Source of the DNA: Desulfobacterales bacterium
GTDB lineage: Bacteria > Desulfobacterota > Desulfobacteria > Desulfobacterales > BuS5
NCBI GenBank assembly: GCA_020056865.1
Contig: JAGVGX010000243.1
Location: 1-5,545 of the forward strand
DNA: 5,545 nt
Reading direction: 5' to 3'
Below are positions 1 to 5,545 of this stretch, piece by piece. The notes under the pieces are model-generated. The model was not told the origin of the DNA. It did not search any database and worked only from the letters and a program-made list of their open reading frames with translations. The position numbers and the translations under genes are program-made. The stretch's first letter is position 1. Each line of letters begins with the position of its first letter.

Positions 1-19
1 AAGTTTTCTTATATTCATA

Positions 20-1531
20 TTACTCTTTTTTTATAAGCTTTAAAGATGTTGCAATCGTATCAGACACGTGTTTTACGAATAAATTAAAATCATCTTCTTT
101 TTTAAACAGTCCCCCTGAATGGGGATCTTTCTTATCGCTGTTGACACTTATAAGACGCGGATGGTTGATAAAGGCAGGATGAGGCGTAATATCAAACTCT
201 TTTGGAAAGCCTTTTCCAAAATACATGTTTGTAAAATCTGCAAATTTTAGTGCGTGAGCTGTTGAATCGAGTATGGCCACTTCATGTTGTTTGACGATGC
301 CCTGACGTAATGCTTTTGTAAAGCCTGATAGAGATTCGCCTCCCTGTGTACAGATGATATGGCCGTTTTTGTTTGCTTCCAGCTCGCAGTCCATGATCAT
401 TTGCTCAGATACTTCTACAAAAAAAACAGCTTTTTTCTGAGCCAATTGGTTGTAAAGCTTAACGAGATGAATGACTCTCGGCATGGAAACCGGATTGCCT
501 ATCATGGCAGCCTGAGCAACGCTGGGTTTTACCTTTACAGGCGTAAATGTTCGTTTGGATTCATCAGACTCCTGATAATATTGATAAACAGGATTTGCAT
601 GTTCGGATTGAACGCCTATGATTTTTGGCAGTGTGTTTATGATGCCGGTTTCAAGAAATTTTATAAATCCGTTCATGATCGCAGTGATGTTGCCTGCATT
701 ACCCACAGGTATCACTACAATTTTGTTATTCATATCATATTCAAATGCTTGCGAAACTTCGTAAGCAAATGACTCTTGCCCTAAAATTCTCCAGGCATTT
801 TTTGAATTTAAAAGCGCAACATTGTAAGTTTCTGAAAGATGTTCGACAACCTTCATGCAGTCGTCAAAAACACCCGGGATTTCAAATACGGCAGCACCAC
901 TTCCCAGAGGTTGTGAGAGTTGCTGCGGGGTAACTTTTTTATGAGGTAAAAGCACCGCAGATTTTATATTCGGTTGGAGAAAAGACGCGTAAAGAGCGGC
1001 CGCAGCAGATGTATCTCCAGTAGAAGCACATATGGCAAGTACATTGGATGCAAGCCCTTTTTGGATAAGAAAATTCAAATAGCTCAAAGCGCTTGCCATT
1101 CCTCGATCTTTAAAAGATGCACTGGGGTTTTGACCGTCATTTTTAAAGAAAAACCTGGCACCGATTTTTTCCTGCATATACGTATTTGCTTCAACAACCG
1201 GGGTGTGACCTTCTCCAAGATAAACGATGGCTTCAAGAGGGATAACAGGGCCTATAAATTCATGATAAAGGTATATCCCTTTTAGTGCGGAGGGGGTTGT
1301 CAGCATTTTTCGGTAATCAAAAATACGACGCCACATTTCACCTGAAATTTTTTTTAGCTGGTTAAAATTTTGATCATAAATAAGTAATAGCTTGCCACAA
1401 TCCGGGCATGTGTAAAGTAGATTTTCAATACCGAAGGTATGATTGCATTCAATACACTGATAGATCAATCTGCTTTTGTGGGCAGGTATGATGTAAGGTC
1501 TTATTTCTTGTGGAAAATCTTCAAGTTTCAT
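20..1531 (-). CDS. thrC: Threonine synthase with N-terminal zinc ribbon
   Basis: Likely a cytosolic PLP enzyme that converts O-phospho-L-homoserine to L-threonine and phosphate, the last step of threonine synthesis. Seen in the 503-aa product: two CxxC pairs (Cys26/29 and Cys42/45) that look like a zinc ribbon; the PLP-lysine motif SASFKDRG around residues 137-144, with Lys141 as the Schiff-base lysine; a conserved serine/threonine-rich [11 protein letters not shown] segment at 168-178; and a glycine-rich PLP-phosphate loop, PVGNAGN, at 275-281. The family ranges from about 350 to just over 500 aa, so this is a long form and appears intact. The ATG overlaps the serS stop as ATGA and lacks a well-placed Shine-Dalgarno, so translational coupling to serS is likely. 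Cysteate synthase and other fold-type II PLP enzymes are related, but the SFKDRG motif and general layout favour threonine synthase. No terminator is visible in the 19 bases after the stop. Confidence 0.88.
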   Translation of the reverse strand: MKLEDFPQEIRPYIIPAHKSRLIYQCIECNHTFGIENLLYTCPDCGKLLLIYDQNFNQLKKISGEMWRRIFDYRKMLTTPSALKGIYLYHEFIGPVIPLEAIVYLGEGHTPVVEANTYMQEKIGARFFFKNDGQNPSASFKDRGMASALSYLNFLIQKGLASNVLAICASTGDTSAAAALYASFLQPNIKSAVLLPHKKVTPQQLSQPLGSGAAVFEIPGVFDDCMKVVEHLSETYNVALLNSKNAWRILGQESFAYEVSQAFEYDMNNKIVVIPVGNAGNITAIMNGFIKFLETGIINTLPKIIGVQSEHANPVYQYYQESDESKRTFTPVKVKPSVAQAAMIGNPVSMPRVIHLVKLYNQLAQKKAVFFVEVSEQMIMDCELEANKNGHIICTQGGESLSGFTKALRQGIVKQHEVAILDSTAHALKFADFTNMYFGKGFPKEFDITPHPAFINHPRLISVNSDKKDPHSGGLFKKEDDFNLFVKHVSDTIATSLKLIKKE

Positions 1532-2802
1532 AGCTGAATTTTTTCTATTCCCCCCATATAAGGGACAAGTGCTTTAGGTATTGAAACAGATCCGTCTGCA
1601 TGCTGAAAATTTTCCAGTATAGCAGCAACTGTTCGTCCAACAGCAAGACCGGAACCGTTTAATGTGTGTACGAGTTCCGTACCTTTTCCCCCTTTTCTTT
1701 TGAAACGGATATTGCCTCGTTTTGCCTGAAACGCTTCAAAATTACTGCACGATGATATCTCTCTATATACTCCCTGAGAGGGCATCCATACTTCTATATC
1801 ATATGTTTTTGCGGCAGAGAAGCCTAAATCACCGGTGCAAAGTTCAATAACCTGATAGGGCAGTTCAAGAAGTTTTAAAATAACTTCGGCATTATTCAAA
1901 AGCTTTTCAAGTTCATCATAAGATTCTTCGGGGCGGGCAAATTTAACCAGTTCTACCTTATTAAACTGGTGCTGCCTGATTAACCCTTTGGTATCTTTCC
2001 CATATGAACCTGCTTCAGATCGAAAACAAGGTGTATATGCCGTATAAAGAATCGGCAGCAGTTCGTCATCAATGATTTCATCTCGGTGTATATTTGTAAC
2101 AGGGACTTCGGCGGTTGGAATCAGGTAATAATCCCATCCTTGAAGTTTAAATAAATCTGCTTCAAACTTCGGTAATTGGCCGGTACTGGTCATGCTGTTT
2201 CGGTTTACTATAAACGGTGGGAGCACTTCAGTGTAACCGTGATGCGTGGTGTGGATATCAAGCATGAAATTAATCAAAGACCTCTCCAGTTTTGCACCAG
2301 TGCCAAAATAAAGGGGGAAACGGGCTCCAGTGATTTTTGCGGCTTTTTCAAAGTTTAAAATGTTGAGGTTTTCTCCTAATGTCCAGTGGGCAAGAGGCGT
2401 AAAATCAAAATCAGGCGGTTTGCCCTCTTTAAATTTAAGTATATTTTCAGAACTGTTTTTGCCCACAGGAACAGATGAATGAGGAAGGTTGGGTAAGCCT
2501 GAAAGTATTTGAAAGAGGCTTGCTTCATCTTCAGAAAGGCTGCGGTCAAGCTCCTTTATTTTATCTGAAACATAACGCATTTGGTCAACAAGGTTTTTAG
2601 CGTCGTCTCCTTTTTTTTTGATATCTGCAATCTGTTGAGAGACAACATTGCGGTTGTGCCTAAGCTCTTCAATTTCCAAGAGAACTTTTTTCCGTTTATC
2701 ATTTAAATTGATTAAACCATCAAGGTCGGTGGTTTCGCCTCTTGATAAAAGCGCATTTTTAACATTATCAAAATTGTTTATTACGAAATTGATGTCAAGC
2801 AT
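1528..2802 (-). CDS. serS: Seryl-tRNA synthetase
   Basis: Class II aminoacyl-tRNA synthetase that charges tRNA-Ser (and tRNA-Sec where present) with serine in the cytosol. The 424-aa length matches the usual size of about 425-430. Seen: an N-terminal charged helical region, residues about 33-100, rich in Lys/Glu/Leu, corresponding to the coiled-coil arm that contacts the long variable arm of the tRNA; motif 1 region around 159-196; the TAE serine-binding motif at 230-232; motif 2, [15 protein letters not shown], at 260-274 followed by RQHQFNKVE; and motif 3, [16 protein letters not shown], at 383-398. All catalytic motifs look intact. The ATG is preceded by only a weak AGG about 7 nt upstream. 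It is the first gene of a minus-strand pair with thrC (4-nt overlap) and is divergent from the folate gene. A run of nine A lies in codons 63-65 of the arm. Confidence 0.97.
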   Translation of the reverse strand: MLDINFVINNFDNVKNALLSRGETTDLDGLINLNDKRKKVLLEIEELRHNRNVVSQQIADIKKKGDDAKNLVDQMRYVSDKIKELDRSLSEDEASLFQILSGLPNLPHSSVPVGKNSSENILKFKEGKPPDFDFTPLAHWTLGENLNILNFEKAAKITGARFPLYFGTGAKLERSLINFMLDIHTTHHGYTEVLPPFIVNRNSMTSTGQLPKFEADLFKLQGWDYYLIPTAEVPVTNIHRDEIIDDELLPILYTAYTPCFRSEAGSYGKDTKGLIRQHQFNKVELVKFARPEESYDELEKLLNNAEVILKLLELPYQVIELCTGDLGFSAAKTYDIEVWMPSQGVYREISSCSNFEAFQAKRGNIRFKRKGGKGTELVHTLNGSGLAVGRTVAAILENFQHADGSVSIPKALVPYMGGIEKIQL

Positions 2803-2866
2803 AACCAGACCTGTTTTTAAAATTGTTATCCAATATTTGTTAAGCGGATTTTACGCATGTGTTTAT

Positions 2867-2918
2867 GTCAACTTGAATCATATGCAGGGTATTTAGTCAA
2901 TGATTATTATAAGTTGAC
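2867..2918 (-). promoter_or_regulatory. Two-part inverted repeat in serS leader
   Basis: On the minus strand GTCAACTT (2918-2911) is perfectly complementary to AAGTTGAC (2874-2867). Inside it AATCA (2905-2901) pairs with TGATT (2880-2876), with a 5-nt/1-nt internal bulge and a 20-nt loop. If serS transcription starts near 2918 as the candidate promoter predicts, this hairpin would sit at the extreme 5' end of the mRNA, 64 nt before the start codon. It could protect the transcript or bind a regulator. Alternatively the arms are DNA half-sites, or a by-product of repeated TTGAC promoter words. No T-box consensus is present. Confidence 0.35.
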
Positions 2919-2942
2919 TTTAATAGTATAATTTTGTATAAA
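2914..2942 (+). promoter_or_regulatory. Sigma-70-like promoter for fthC-pcm
   Basis: TTGACT at 2914-2919 and TATAAA at 2937-2942 are separated by exactly 17 bases, with TG directly before the -10 hexamer. This is close to the housekeeping consensus. The predicted start near 2949 gives a leader of about 25 nt carrying the AGGAGA ribosome binding site. It is the best promoter in the window. Confidence 0.65.
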
Positions 2943-2952
2943 CGCATGACAA
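2925..2952 (-). promoter_or_regulatory. Candidate sigma-70-like promoter for serS-thrC
   Basis: On the minus strand TTGTCA (2952-2947) and TATACT (2930-2925) are spaced by 16 bases. The predicted start is at 2919-2918, giving a serS leader of about 116 nt. It overlaps the rightward promoter core on the opposite strand. A perfect TTGACA at 2871-2866 lies nearer serS but has no good -10 at 16-18 bases, so it is less likely. Confidence 0.4.
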
Positions 2953-2963
2953 CATATTGAATC

Positions 2964-2969
2964 AGGAGA
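2964..2969 (+). promoter_or_regulatory. Ribosome binding site of fthC
   Basis: AGGAGA lies 4 bases before the ATG at 2974. It is the strongest Shine-Dalgarno on the plus strand here and fixes the start of the cyclo-ligase gene. Confidence 0.75.
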
Positions 2970-2973
2970 AAAT

Positions 2974-3561
2974 ATGGAATCAGTTAAAGAAAAAAAACAG
3001 GCAACCAGAAATAAGATTGCGACAATGCTTGAAGGATTTTCTACAAATAAGATTTTAGAAAAGACAAAAGCTATAGAAAACCGATTATTTGAGTTTGCCA
3101 ACTTTCTTGAAGCACAGACTATATTACTATATATGAACCGTTTTGGAGAAGTAAATACAATGGATATAATCAAAAAATGTTTTGATTATGAAAAGACGGT
3201 TGCCCTTCCTGGATTTAACGCAAAAACACATGAAATGGTTTTAATGAAGGTCGATAATGTTGAAGATGATCTACATTCCGGCTCAACAGGGATCTTAGAG
3301 CCTGATACATCGAGATGCAAGGTGTTGCCTGTTGAATCTATAGATATCGCTATTATTCCTGGGATTGCCTTGGATGAGAAGGGTTCAAGGCTGGGGTCAG
3401 GTCATGGGTATTACGACAGGTTAATACCAAAACTGTCGATTACTACAAGAAAAGTTGCCATAGCTTTCGAAGAGCAAATTGTTCAGCATGTGCCGACAGA
3501 ATCTCATGATAAACATGTTGATATTGTCATTACGGATCAACGGATAATATTCAAGATATAA
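2974..3561 (+). CDS. fthC: 5-formyltetrahydrofolate cyclo-ligase (MTHFS)
   Basis: Cytosolic enzyme that uses ATP to convert 5-formyl-THF to 5,10-methenyl-THF, returning an inhibitory folate by-product of serine hydroxymethyltransferase to the one-carbon pool. The product is 195 aa, the normal size for the YgfA/MTHFS family. Seen: a basic N-terminus with Lys/Arg residues (6-14) as in the ATP-contacting start of the family; GILEP at 106-110; PGIALD at 129-134; the signature RLGSGHGYYDR at 139-149; and a C-terminal PTESHDKHVDIVITD block at 174-188. All hallmarks are intact. The start is supported by AGGAGA 4 nt upstream. It leads a two-gene plus-strand unit with pcm, whose ATG begins 28 nt after this stop, and has its own promoter. 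The symbol fthC is used for the function; ygfA is the older name. Confidence 0.93.
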   Translation: MESVKEKKQATRNKIATMLEGFSTNKILEKTKAIENRLFEFANFLEAQTILLYMNRFGEVNTMDIIKKCFDYEKTVALPGFNAKTHEMVLMKVDNVEDDLHSGSTGILEPDTSRCKVLPVESIDIAIIPGIALDEKGSRLGSGHGYYDRLIPKLSITTRKVAIAFEEQIVQHVPTESHDKHVDIVITDQRIIFKI

Positions 3562-3589
3562 TAACCTCTATGCTGAATGATCATTGATT

Positions 3590-4249
3590 ATGGTTTTAGA
3601 TCCCATAAAATTTAAACGATTGCGTGATGAAATGATTTCAAGACAGATCGAATCTCGCAATGTTACAGAGCCGAAAGTTATTGAAGCTATACGTCACGTT
3701 CCAAGGCACCTGTTTGTAAGTGAAGCCTTGATGGATCAGGCCTATGGCGATTTCCCTCTCCCTATTGGTGAACAGCAGACGATTTCTCAGCCGTATATTG
3801 TAGCAGAAATGACACAGGCGCTGGATATTTCAAAAGAAGACAGGGTGCTTGAGTTGGGAACAGGTTCAGGGTATCAGACAGCTATTTTATCGTTGCTTTC
3901 ATTTCGTGTTTATACCATTGAGAGAATACACGCTCTTTATGTGAAAGCGCGCAAAATATTTGATCAGCTGAAATATCATAATATTATATCTAAGTATTCA
4001 GATGGCACATTGGGCTGGAAAGATGAAAGCCCCTTTGATGCTATTATTGTTACAGCAGGTTCTCCTGATATCCCCAAGCCACTGATTGATCAACTTGCCG
4101 ACGGGGGACGCATGGTATTGCCTGTTGGCAGTCAGCATTCGCAAAAACTGATTAAAATCTATAAAGATAAAGACGGCGTTCATCAGACGGATTTAGGGGG
4201 ATGCAGGTTTGTAAAGCTTGTGGGTGAATATGGATGGGAAAAAGATTAA
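3590..4249 (+). CDS. pcm: Protein-L-isoaspartate O-methyltransferase
   Basis: SAM-dependent methyltransferase that methylates L-isoaspartyl residues formed by spontaneous damage of Asn/Asp, starting their repair. Numbering from the ATG at 3590 gives 219 aa, near the usual 205-225. Seen: the PIMT signature GEQQTISQPYIVA at 60-72; SAM-binding motif I, VLELGTGSGYQTA, at 86-98; an acidic ribose-binding position, Glu111, in YTIER; FDAIIVTAG at 149-157; and DGGRMVLPVG at 171-180. It looks complete. A TTG two codons upstream (3584) is an alternative start. Neither start has a clear Shine-Dalgarno, so translation probably depends on the upstream cyclo-ligase gene, only 22-28 nt away. The last codons form one arm of a candidate terminator. 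The SAM fold is shared with many methyltransferases, but the GEQQTISQP segment is specific to this family. Confidence 0.95.
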   Translation: MVLDPIKFKRLRDEMISRQIESRNVTEPKVIEAIRHVPRHLFVSEALMDQAYGDFPLPIGEQQTISQPYIVAEMTQALDISKEDRVLELGTGSGYQTAILSLLSFRVYTIERIHALYVKARKIFDQLKYHNIISKYSDGTLGWKDESPFDAIIVTAGSPDIPKPLIDQLADGGRMVLPVGSQHSQKLIKIYKDKDGVHQTDLGGCRFVKLVGEYGWEKD

Positions 4250-4270
4250 CCGCATAAGGCATCTTTTTTT
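4239..4270. terminator. Candidate bidirectional terminator, pcm/coaD
   Basis: AAAAAGAT (4239-4246) and ATCTTTTT (4261-4268) form a perfect 8-bp AT-rich stem around a 14-nt loop that could add a CC/GG pair. A run of seven T (4264-4270) ends it on the plus strand, and the complementary T run ends it on the minus strand. It lies between convergent genes, as expected for a shared terminator. The stem is low in GC, so strength is uncertain. The left arm encodes the end of Pcm and the stop codon starts the loop. Confidence 0.45.
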
Positions 4271-4286
4271 CAGTATGGTTTTAGTA

Positions 4287-4314
4287 TCCTGTGAAACAGG
4301 AAGGTTCATTTTTT
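4287..4314 (+). terminator. Weak candidate terminator hairpin after pcm
   Basis: TCCTGT (4287-4292) and ACAGGA (4296-4301) form a 6-bp stem with a 3-nt loop. Six T follow at 4309-4314, but 7 bases away, which is further than in a typical intrinsic terminator. The T run lies within the 3' end of the convergent coaD gene. There is no T run on the minus-strand side. Confidence 0.3.
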
Positions 4315-4800
4315 AACACCTGTGCCAAACGTTTCTTTTAGTTTACGGTTGACTATGGGAGGAACCATATCGCTGATATCTCCGCCAAAACGTGCGGCTT
4401 CCTTTATTATTGATGAACTGGTAAGCATCCACCTTAGTCCTGTCATGAGAAAAACAGATTGTATTTGTCTGTTGAGTTTGCGGTTCATAAGAGCCATTTG
4501 AAACTCGTACTCAAAATCAGAGACAACGCGCATACCTCTCAATATAGCAGTTGCATTCTTTTGTGCCACATAATCTACAAGGAGACCTTCAAAAGCATCT
4601 ATTTCTACGTTTGGAATACCTTCAAGGCTTATTGTAAGCAACTCTAAGCGCTCCTTTGTTGAAAAAAGATGCTGTTTCTTTGTGTTGCATAATATGGCTA
4701 CAATAATTTTGTCAAAGATATCCAGCCCTCTTGTGATGATGTCAATGTGACCGTTGGTAACAGGATCAAAAGAACCAGGATAAATAGCTATCTTTTCCAT
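4306..4800 (-). CDS. coaD: Phosphopantetheine adenylyltransferase
   Basis: Catalyses the penultimate step of coenzyme A synthesis: ATP plus 4'-phosphopantetheine gives dephospho-CoA and pyrophosphate, in the cytosol. The product is 164 aa, the usual size. Seen: the nucleotidyltransferase signature YPGSFDPVTNGHIDII at 7-22 with the TNGH histidine (His18); the LRGMRVVSDFEYEFQMA region at 87-103 with the conserved arginines 89 and 91; and the C-terminal SSSIIKEAA motif at 128-136, equivalent to the ISSS-KE nucleotide-binding signature. The stretch before it reads GLRWMLT rather than the E. coli-like EWSFI, probably a lineage variant. A strong AGGAAGG sits 7 nt before the ATG. It follows rsmD by 31 nt on the same strand and is probably co-transcribed; the rsmD-coaD pair recurs across bacteria. 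The gene ends opposite pcm. Confidence 0.97.
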   Translation of the reverse strand: MEKIAIYPGSFDPVTNGHIDIITRGLDIFDKIIVAILCNTKKQHLFSTKERLELLTISLEGIPNVEIDAFEGLLVDYVAQKNATAILRGMRVVSDFEYEFQMALMNRKLNRQIQSVFLMTGLRWMLTSSSIIKEAARFGGDISDMVPPIVNRKLKETFGTGVKK

Positions 4801-4807
4801 GAATCAA

Positions 4808-4814
4808 CCTTCCT
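4808..4814 (-). promoter_or_regulatory. Ribosome binding site of coaD
   Basis: On the minus strand AGGAAGG stands 7 bases before the coaD ATG, in the short gap after rsmD. It gives coaD its own strong ribosome entry and confirms the start codon. Confidence 0.75.
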
Positions 4815-4831
4815 TTTTTGTTTTTTTTGGA

Positions 4832-5401
4832 TTATTCAACATATGTTAAATAAGATACCACAGTATTGCCGTATTTCCTGCTATCATATATATCATATCC
4901 GGCGAGGTCACGTGGTATGTCTTCTTTATCTGAGTGTTCAACAACAATACATGAATCTTTTTTTAACAAAGCACTTTTATGGAGATTTATTAACGTGGGT
5001 ATGATGAAGCCCTTGTTATACGGAGGGTCCATAAAAACCAGATCAAAAAAAGGTGTTATGGATTTAATGCGCCTCAGGTTTTTTAATGCATCCATTGTCA
5101 TCACAGATGTTTTGTTTTCAAGTTTGCATAACTGAATGTTCTGTTTGATAACATGAGATGCAGCCCTGCTTTTCTCAACAAAGATGACATAGTCCGCTCC
5201 GCGGCTTAACGCTTCAATGCCAAGGGCGCCGGTTCCCGCAAAAATATCCAGGATCATGGCATCTATAACGTCTTTATTAAGAATATTAAATATGGCTTCA
5301 CGCAAACGACCCGCAGTTGGGCGCGTTTTGGCACCACGGACGGAAAAGAGTTTTTTTTTCTTAAAATCCCCTGTTATTACTCTTAAGCCCATTCGTGTCA
5401 T
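4832..5401 (-). CDS. rsmD: 16S rRNA (guanine-966-N2) methyltransferase
   Basis: SAM-dependent enzyme that methylates N2 of G966 of 16S rRNA during assembly of the small ribosomal subunit. The product is 189 aa, within the usual 180-200. Seen: an N-terminal RVITGDFKKKKL segment resembling the family's RVIaG start; TRPTAGRLREAIFNIL at 27-42; SAM motif I, LDIFAGTGALGIEALSRGA, at 51-69; the acidic FVEK at 74-77; and the catalytic DPPY motif of N2/N6-amino methyltransferases at 125-128. Two in-frame starts are possible, ATG at 5401 and ATG three codons later at 5392. Neither has a clear Shine-Dalgarno; the shorter form (186 aa) would begin closer to the family pattern. It lies 50 nt after the stop of the regulator fragment on the same strand and 31 nt before coaD, so one operon is plausible. 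A run of nine A lies in codons 15-17. Confidence 0.95.
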   Translation of the reverse strand: MTRMGLRVITGDFKKKKLFSVRGAKTRPTAGRLREAIFNILNKDVIDAMILDIFAGTGALGIEALSRGADYVIFVEKSRAASHVIKQNIQLCKLENKTSVMTMDALKNLRRIKSITPFFDLVFMDPPYNKGFIIPTLINLHKSALLKKDSCIVVEHSDKEDIPRDLAGYDIYDSRKYGNTVVSYLTYVE

Positions 5402-5451
5402 TTATATTGGATAGTGTTGGAAACAAACAGCATCATGAGAGGGTAGTCCGG

Positions 5452-5545
5452 CTATGTTGTTTTTATTTTTTTTTGCAGAAAACTTCGCTCAACGCCAATG
5501 GCAGCTGCTGTTTTACTGATATCATTATTGTTTAACAACAGATGC
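5452..5545 (-). CDS. C-terminal Fis-type HTH of NtrC/NtrX-like regulator (partial)
   Basis: Only the last 30 codons are inside the window; the rest lies beyond the right edge. The frame ends at a TAG (5454-5452). The visible residues include DISKTAAAIGVERSFLQKKI, which matches the C-terminal Fis-type helix-turn-helix (HTH_8) of sigma-54-dependent activators: a helix ending in polar residues, an alanine-rich helix 'KTAAAIGV', then the recognition helix 'ERSFLQKKIK' resembling the family's 'eRstLyrKLK'. The family usually carries an AAA+ sigma-54 interaction domain and often a receiver domain, but neither can be seen here. A stand-alone Fis-like protein is possible. The stop lies 50 nt before rsmD with no evident terminator or promoter in the gap, so rsmD-coaD may be read from the same transcript. 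Confidence 0.72.
   Translation of the reverse strand, partial: HLLLNNNDISKTAAAIGVERSFLQKKIKTT

Noticed and set aside
359..1285. Plus-strand open frames opposite thrC (359-772, 745-933, 974-1285)
   Set aside because: They lie wholly antisense to a well-supported gene, resemble no family, and have no convincing ribosome binding site or promoter.
2843..2871. Proximal serS promoter from TTGACA at 2871-2866 (minus)
   Set aside because: The -35 is perfect, but the hexamer 17 bases on reads TCCGCT, and no TATAAT-like hexamer lies at 16-18 bases.
2176..2896. Plus-strand open frames at 2176-2358 and 2648-2896
   Set aside because: They are antisense to serS, with composition of a reverse-complement shadow; the second runs into the intergenic region without a plausible start signal.
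2803..2973. T-box or other riboswitch upstream of serS
   Set aside because: A T-box would suit a synthetase gene, but the conserved T-box sequence and a leader terminator are absent, and the leader is short.
2907..3173. Minus-strand 88-aa open frame opposite the start of fthC
   Set aside because: It overlaps the promoter and the 5' half of a conserved gene, and no domain is recognisable.
3570..3587. Five-codon frame (MLNDH) just before pcm
   Set aside because: It is too short, lacks a ribosome binding site, and is readily explained by chance.
3998..4183. Minus-strand 61-aa open frame opposite pcm
   Set aside because: It is antisense to conserved Pcm motifs, with no start signal or recognisable fold.
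4459..5414. Plus-strand open frames opposite coaD and rsmD (4459-4647, 4747-5004, 4866-5135, 5217-5414)
   Set aside because: They are shadows of two well-supported minus-strand genes and overlap one another in different frames.

Overview
This is an ordinary-looking, AT-rich bacterial chromosomal segment densely packed with housekeeping genes. It holds six complete protein genes and the last 30 codons of a seventh at the right edge. No mobile element, CRISPR array, tRNA, rRNA or recognisable riboswitch was seen. The gene content (rsmD-coaD behind a sigma-54-type regulator, a zinc-ribbon threonine synthase, SerRS, 5-formyl-THF cyclo-ligase, Pcm) suggests a Gram-negative bacterium. My best guess is a sulfate-reducing member of Desulfobacterota (former Deltaproteobacteria); this is inferred from protein style and context, not proven.

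Layout, left to right. (1) Minus-strand pair serS-thrC (2802 down to 20): seryl-tRNA synthetase followed by threonine synthase, sharing an ATGA stop/start overlap. (2) A 171-bp divergent intergenic region (2803-2973), the longest non-coding stretch here. It holds a good sigma-70-like promoter for the rightward genes, an overlapping candidate promoter for serS on the other strand, and a long inverted repeat that would fold at the 5' end of the serS transcript. (3) Plus-strand pair (2974-4249): 5-formyltetrahydrofolate cyclo-ligase, then protein-L-isoaspartate O-methyltransferase (pcm). (4) A short convergent gap (4250-4305) with one AT-rich hairpin that could terminate transcription from both sides and a second weak hairpin. 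(5) Minus-strand genes rsmD-coaD (5401 down to 4306): the 16S rRNA m2G966 methyltransferase and phosphopantetheine adenylyltransferase, a pairing common in bacteria. (6) At the right edge, 50 nt upstream of rsmD on the same strand, the C-terminal Fis-type helix-turn-helix of an NtrC/NtrX-like regulator, cut by the window end.

Functionally the genes serve translation (SerRS, RsmD), amino-acid and cofactor supply (threonine, coenzyme A, folate) and damage repair (isoaspartyl protein repair, removal of 5-formyl-THF). I found no convincing undescribed system. The items most worth a second look are the overlapping divergent promoters with the serS leader hairpin, the two-gene 'damage-repair' unit, and the cut-off regulator.
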